Below are positions 62,028-64,000 of a stretch of 64,000 bases of DNA, piece by piece. Each line of letters opens with the position of its first letter. The first letter of the stretch is position 1. Location: the NCBI GenBank assembly GCA_021809435.1, contig JAKBAD010000002.1, forward strand, positions 1-64,000. Direction: 5' to 3'. Made by a program: the position numbers and the translations under genes. The notes below the pieces were generated by a model that ran no database searches, was not told the DNA's origin, and saw only the letters and a list, made by a program, of their open reading frames with translations. This DNA comes from Pseudomonadota bacterium (GTDB taxonomy: Bacteria; Pseudomonadota; Alphaproteobacteria; Acetobacterales; Acetobacteraceae).

Positions 62028-63242
62028 TTAGTTCACCAGCGGGCAGCCGCCATCGTTTTTCAGCGAAGGATACGCCACGTCGGCGGGAATGGTGGCAACC
62101 ACTTTCGCCACGTCCCACTTCCCATCCTTGGGCTGCTGCACTTTCAACAGGTACATATCGTGCATCAGCAGGCCATCGGGGCGGATATAGCCGCCCTTGG
62201 CGAAGAAATCGTTGATCTTCATCTTGCCCAGCTCGGCGCGCACGGCGTCGGGATTATCGGTCCCGGCGGCCTTCACCGCCTCGAGATACGCCATGGTCAG
62301 CGAATAATCCGCCGCGCGGGTGAAGGTCGGGGCGGCGCCGTGGGTGTAAGCCTCATACTCAGCCTCCCATTTGCGCGAGGCCGGATCCATGTTCCAGTAC
62401 CAGCCAACCGTAAATTCCAGCCCCTTGGCAACATCCGTGCCCAGCGCCTGCACATCGGCAATGTTCATCAACAGCCCGGCGAGCTGCTGGCCGCCACTGG
62501 TGACGCCAAATTCATGCGCCTGCTTGATCGAGTTGACCGTATCCTCGCCGGCATTGGCCAGGCCAATAACCTGCGCCCCCGAAGATTGCGCCTGCAGGAT
62601 ATAAGACGAGAAATCCGTGGTGCCGAGCGGCACGTCCGAAGCCCCGATGACCTTGCCGCCCAAGCGTGTCACCACCGCGGCCGTGCTGTTTTGCAGCGCG
62701 TGGCCGAACGCATAGTCAGCGGTAATGAAATACCAGGTTTTGCCACCATTTTGCACCACCGCTGTGGCGGTGCCATTGGCCAGGGCGTTTGTATCATAGC
62801 CGTAATGAATGCCGTAGGGCGTGCAATCCTTGCCGGTCAGCTCCGCCGCGGCCCCGCCCGTGGTCATGGTGATCACATGCTTCTCAGACGCCAGCTTTTG
62901 CACTGCGATGGCAACGGCCGAATTGGTCAGATCGGCGATCATGTCGACGTGATCTTCATCAATCCACTGACGGGCAATCGCCGAGCCAACATCGGGCTTA
63001 TTCTGGTGGTCAGCCGAGATCACCACAATCGGCCGGCCCAGCACCTTGCCGCCAAAATCGCGAACCGCCATCTGCACCGCCTGCACGGCACCCTCGCCAC
63101 TGAAATCGCCCGAATAGACGCCCGACATATCGCCCAAAACGCCAATGGTGATGGGGGTATTCGCGGCCTGCTGGGCCATCGCCGCGCCCGCCGACAAACC
63201 AAACATCGCAACCGTCGCACCGAGATAGGTTTTAAACTTCAT
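62028..63242 (-). CDS. Periplasmic substrate-binding protein, branched-chain/aromatic acid type
   Basis: 404 residues from the ATG at 63242, after GGGAGAAG. Residues 1-23 are a signal peptide ending AMA/Q. The Peripl_BP_6 fold is seen in ITIGVLGDMSGVYSGDFSGEGAVQAVQMAV and YGYDTNALANGTATAVVQNGGKTWYFIT. A likely disulfide joins the cysteines of GKDCTPYG and GGCPLVN. The pattern, including GWYWNMDP, fits the subgroup that often binds aromatic or other carboxylic acids rather than leucine. It would feed LivHMGF. Confidence 0.88.
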   Translation of the reverse strand: MKFKTYLGATVAMFGLSAGAAMAQQAANTPITIGVLGDMSGVYSGDFSGEGAVQAVQMAVRDFGGKVLGRPIVVISADHQNKPDVGSAIARQWIDEDHVDMIADLTNSAVAIAVQKLASEKHVITMTTGGAAAELTGKDCTPYGIHYGYDTNALANGTATAVVQNGGKTWYFITADYAFGHALQNSTAAVVTRLGGKVIGASDVPLGTTDFSSYILQAQSSGAQVIGLANAGEDTVNSIKQAHEFGVTSGGQQLAGLLMNIADVQALGTDVAKGLEFTVGWYWNMDPASRKWEAEYEAYTHGAAPTFTRAADYSLTMAYLEAVKAAGTDNPDAVRAELGKMKINDFFAKGGYIRPDGLLMHDMYLLKVQQPKDGKWDVAKVVATIPADVAYPSLKNDGGCPLVN

Positions 63243-63255
63243 TATTCTTCTCCCT

Positions 63256-63283
63256 AAAAAGATCCCCGCTCTTCGTCGGGGAT
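63256..63283 (-). terminator. Terminator-like hairpin directly upstream of the binding-protein ribosome site
   Basis: On the minus strand ATCCCCG (63283-63277) pairs with CGGGGAT (63268-63262) around an eight-base loop. It is followed by a C-TTTTT run at 63261-63256, then the GGGAGAAG ribosome site and the ATG at 63242. This is the form of a rho-independent terminator, but with no room for a promoter before the ribosome site. It may end the upstream GntR gene and/or attenuate the importer operon. Confidence 0.6.
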
Positions 63284-63431
63284 TCACGCCACAACTCTGA
63301 CCACTCCACCCAGTCACGCCAAGCCCTGCTCCACTATGGCGCGCGAACAGGCTGCATCCGCGGCCGCTTTTCGCTGTTCCGCTTTTTCACAGCCCCCGCG
63401 CGGGGTTAGCCCCTGGCCGCCTCTGTCACCC

Positions 63432-64000
63432 TCACCCCATACGCTGCCGGCGCAAATCAATCGGCGCGTTCAAATCAAATCCGGCCACTTCATAACCACG
63501 CCGAAAATCCCGGATATGGCGGCGCATCCAGAGCCGCGCCGCCTCGGCGTCGCGCTCCACCACAGCCTGGGCGATCATGCGGTGCGCCTTCAGCAAACGG
63601 TGCCGCGCCGCCGGCACCGCCTGATATAAATCGCGCGTGGCCGAGAACAGCAGCAACCCAAAGGGCGCCGTGGCCAAAACCAAAGCCGGATTAGAAGCGG
63701 CCCCGCTCAGCGTGGCATGAAACTCGACATCATGGCGGATGACCGCTTCATCATCCTCCAACGCGCCCTCCAGCCGGGCGACCAGATCGAGCAATGTCCG
63801 CGCCTCCGCCTCACTGGCCCGCTCGGCCGCCAATCCGGCCGCGAGGGGCTCAAGCTCGATCTGAATTTCCCACAAATGCTTGAAAGCGGTGCCTGTCAGC
63901 CCCAGCGCGCGGGCATTGGTCATGGCCACCACGGCCGGGTCGGGGGTGGCCACCTGCAAGCGCTTGGCGCCCACGCGGCGAATCAAACCGCTGACCTCCA
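63432..64000 (-). CDS. GntR-family regulator, FCD domain, 5' end outside window
   Basis: The frame enters the window at its right edge and ends at 63432, giving about 189 visible residues. The first visible part reads VSGLIRRVGAKRLQVATPDP, the tail of a winged-helix domain. Then comes a helical FCD sensor domain: LWEIQIELEPLAAGLAAERASE, DVEFHATLSGAASNPAL and AHRMIAQAVVERDAEAARLWMRRHI, with the usual metal-ligand positions (D, two H). FCD regulators bind carboxylate or amino-acid effectors. Its place upstream of the liv-type operon makes it the likely regulator of that importer. Confidence 0.82.
   Translation of the reverse strand, partial: EVSGLIRRVGAKRLQVATPDPAVVAMTNARALGLTGTAFKHLWEIQIELEPLAAGLAAERASEAEARTLLDLVARLEGALEDDEAVIRHDVEFHATLSGAASNPALVLATAPFGLLLFSATRDLYQAVPAARHRLLKAHRMIAQAVVERDAEAARLWMRRHIRDFRRGYEVAGFDLNAPIDLRRQRMG

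Overview
This is a 64 kb, GC-rich chromosomal stretch from an alphaproteobacterium. Gene content and style suggest Acetobacteraceae/Rhodospirillales, possibly an acidophile: there is a YdeP-type molybdopterin oxidoreductase, a YqaE/Pmp3 peptide, many surface-glycan genes, dense ATGA-coupled operons, and glycosyltransferases carrying accessory beta domains. That placement is inferred from protein resemblance; no rRNA or marker gene is present. I found no tRNA, rRNA, CRISPR array or intact mobile element. One degraded IS630-type transposase tail lies at about 34986-35150.

Layout. (1) 1-8732: a glycan-modification locus with a truncated sulfotransferase, a degenerate GT2-like protein, a GT2+GT4 fusion, two stand-alone beta-domain proteins and a TPR-GT32 fusion. 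(2) 8767-10987: a Pmp3-like peptide and propionyl-CoA synthetase. (3) 15862-11117 (minus): truncated hemoglobin, DUF2202 ferritin-like protein, thioesterase, aldehyde dehydrogenase, GMC oxidoreductase and a four-helix membrane protein. (4) 16058-18184: two SAM methyltransferases and a ChrR-like cupin. (5) 18384-29506: a glxBCD (N-methylglutamate-synthase-like) cluster with a glutamine-synthetase homologue, RidA, an FAD amine oxidase, an AraC regulator and a convergent polyamine-type ABC importer. (6) 29717-33117: branched-chain 2-oxoacid dehydrogenase E1a, E1b and E2. (7) 33193-34906: queE-queD-queC. (8) 35176-38244: a DUF5666/DUF6502 pair and a beta-barrel. (9) 38395-46969: an exported-glycan operon (three glycosyltransferases, ABC exporter, barrel, phosphatase, UDP-glucose dehydrogenase). 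(10) 47000-56068: metal homeostasis and efflux (VIT1-like, P-type ATPase, dmeRF, RND pair). (11) 56154-64000 (minus): YdeP-like oxidoreductase, a liv-type ABC importer and a partial GntR/FCD regulator.

How they work together. Region 5 looks like an inducible route for an imported amine: a binding-protein importer, glutamate conjugation by GlxBCD and/or the GS homologue, FAD-dependent oxidation, and RidA to clear imines. The four-subunit N-methylglutamate dehydrogenase usually paired with these genes is absent, so this is the best candidate for a new pathway. Regions 1 and 9 supply cell-surface glycans. Both importer operons place a GC hairpin with 10-bp arms just after the binding-protein gene, a layout that favours excess binding protein. 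dmeR has a near-consensus promoter whose spacer carries an ATA-G6-TAT operator; the predicted transcript starts on the ATG.

Start codons were chosen from ribosome-binding sites, overlaps and family alignment. Where a start is uncertain the entry says so.
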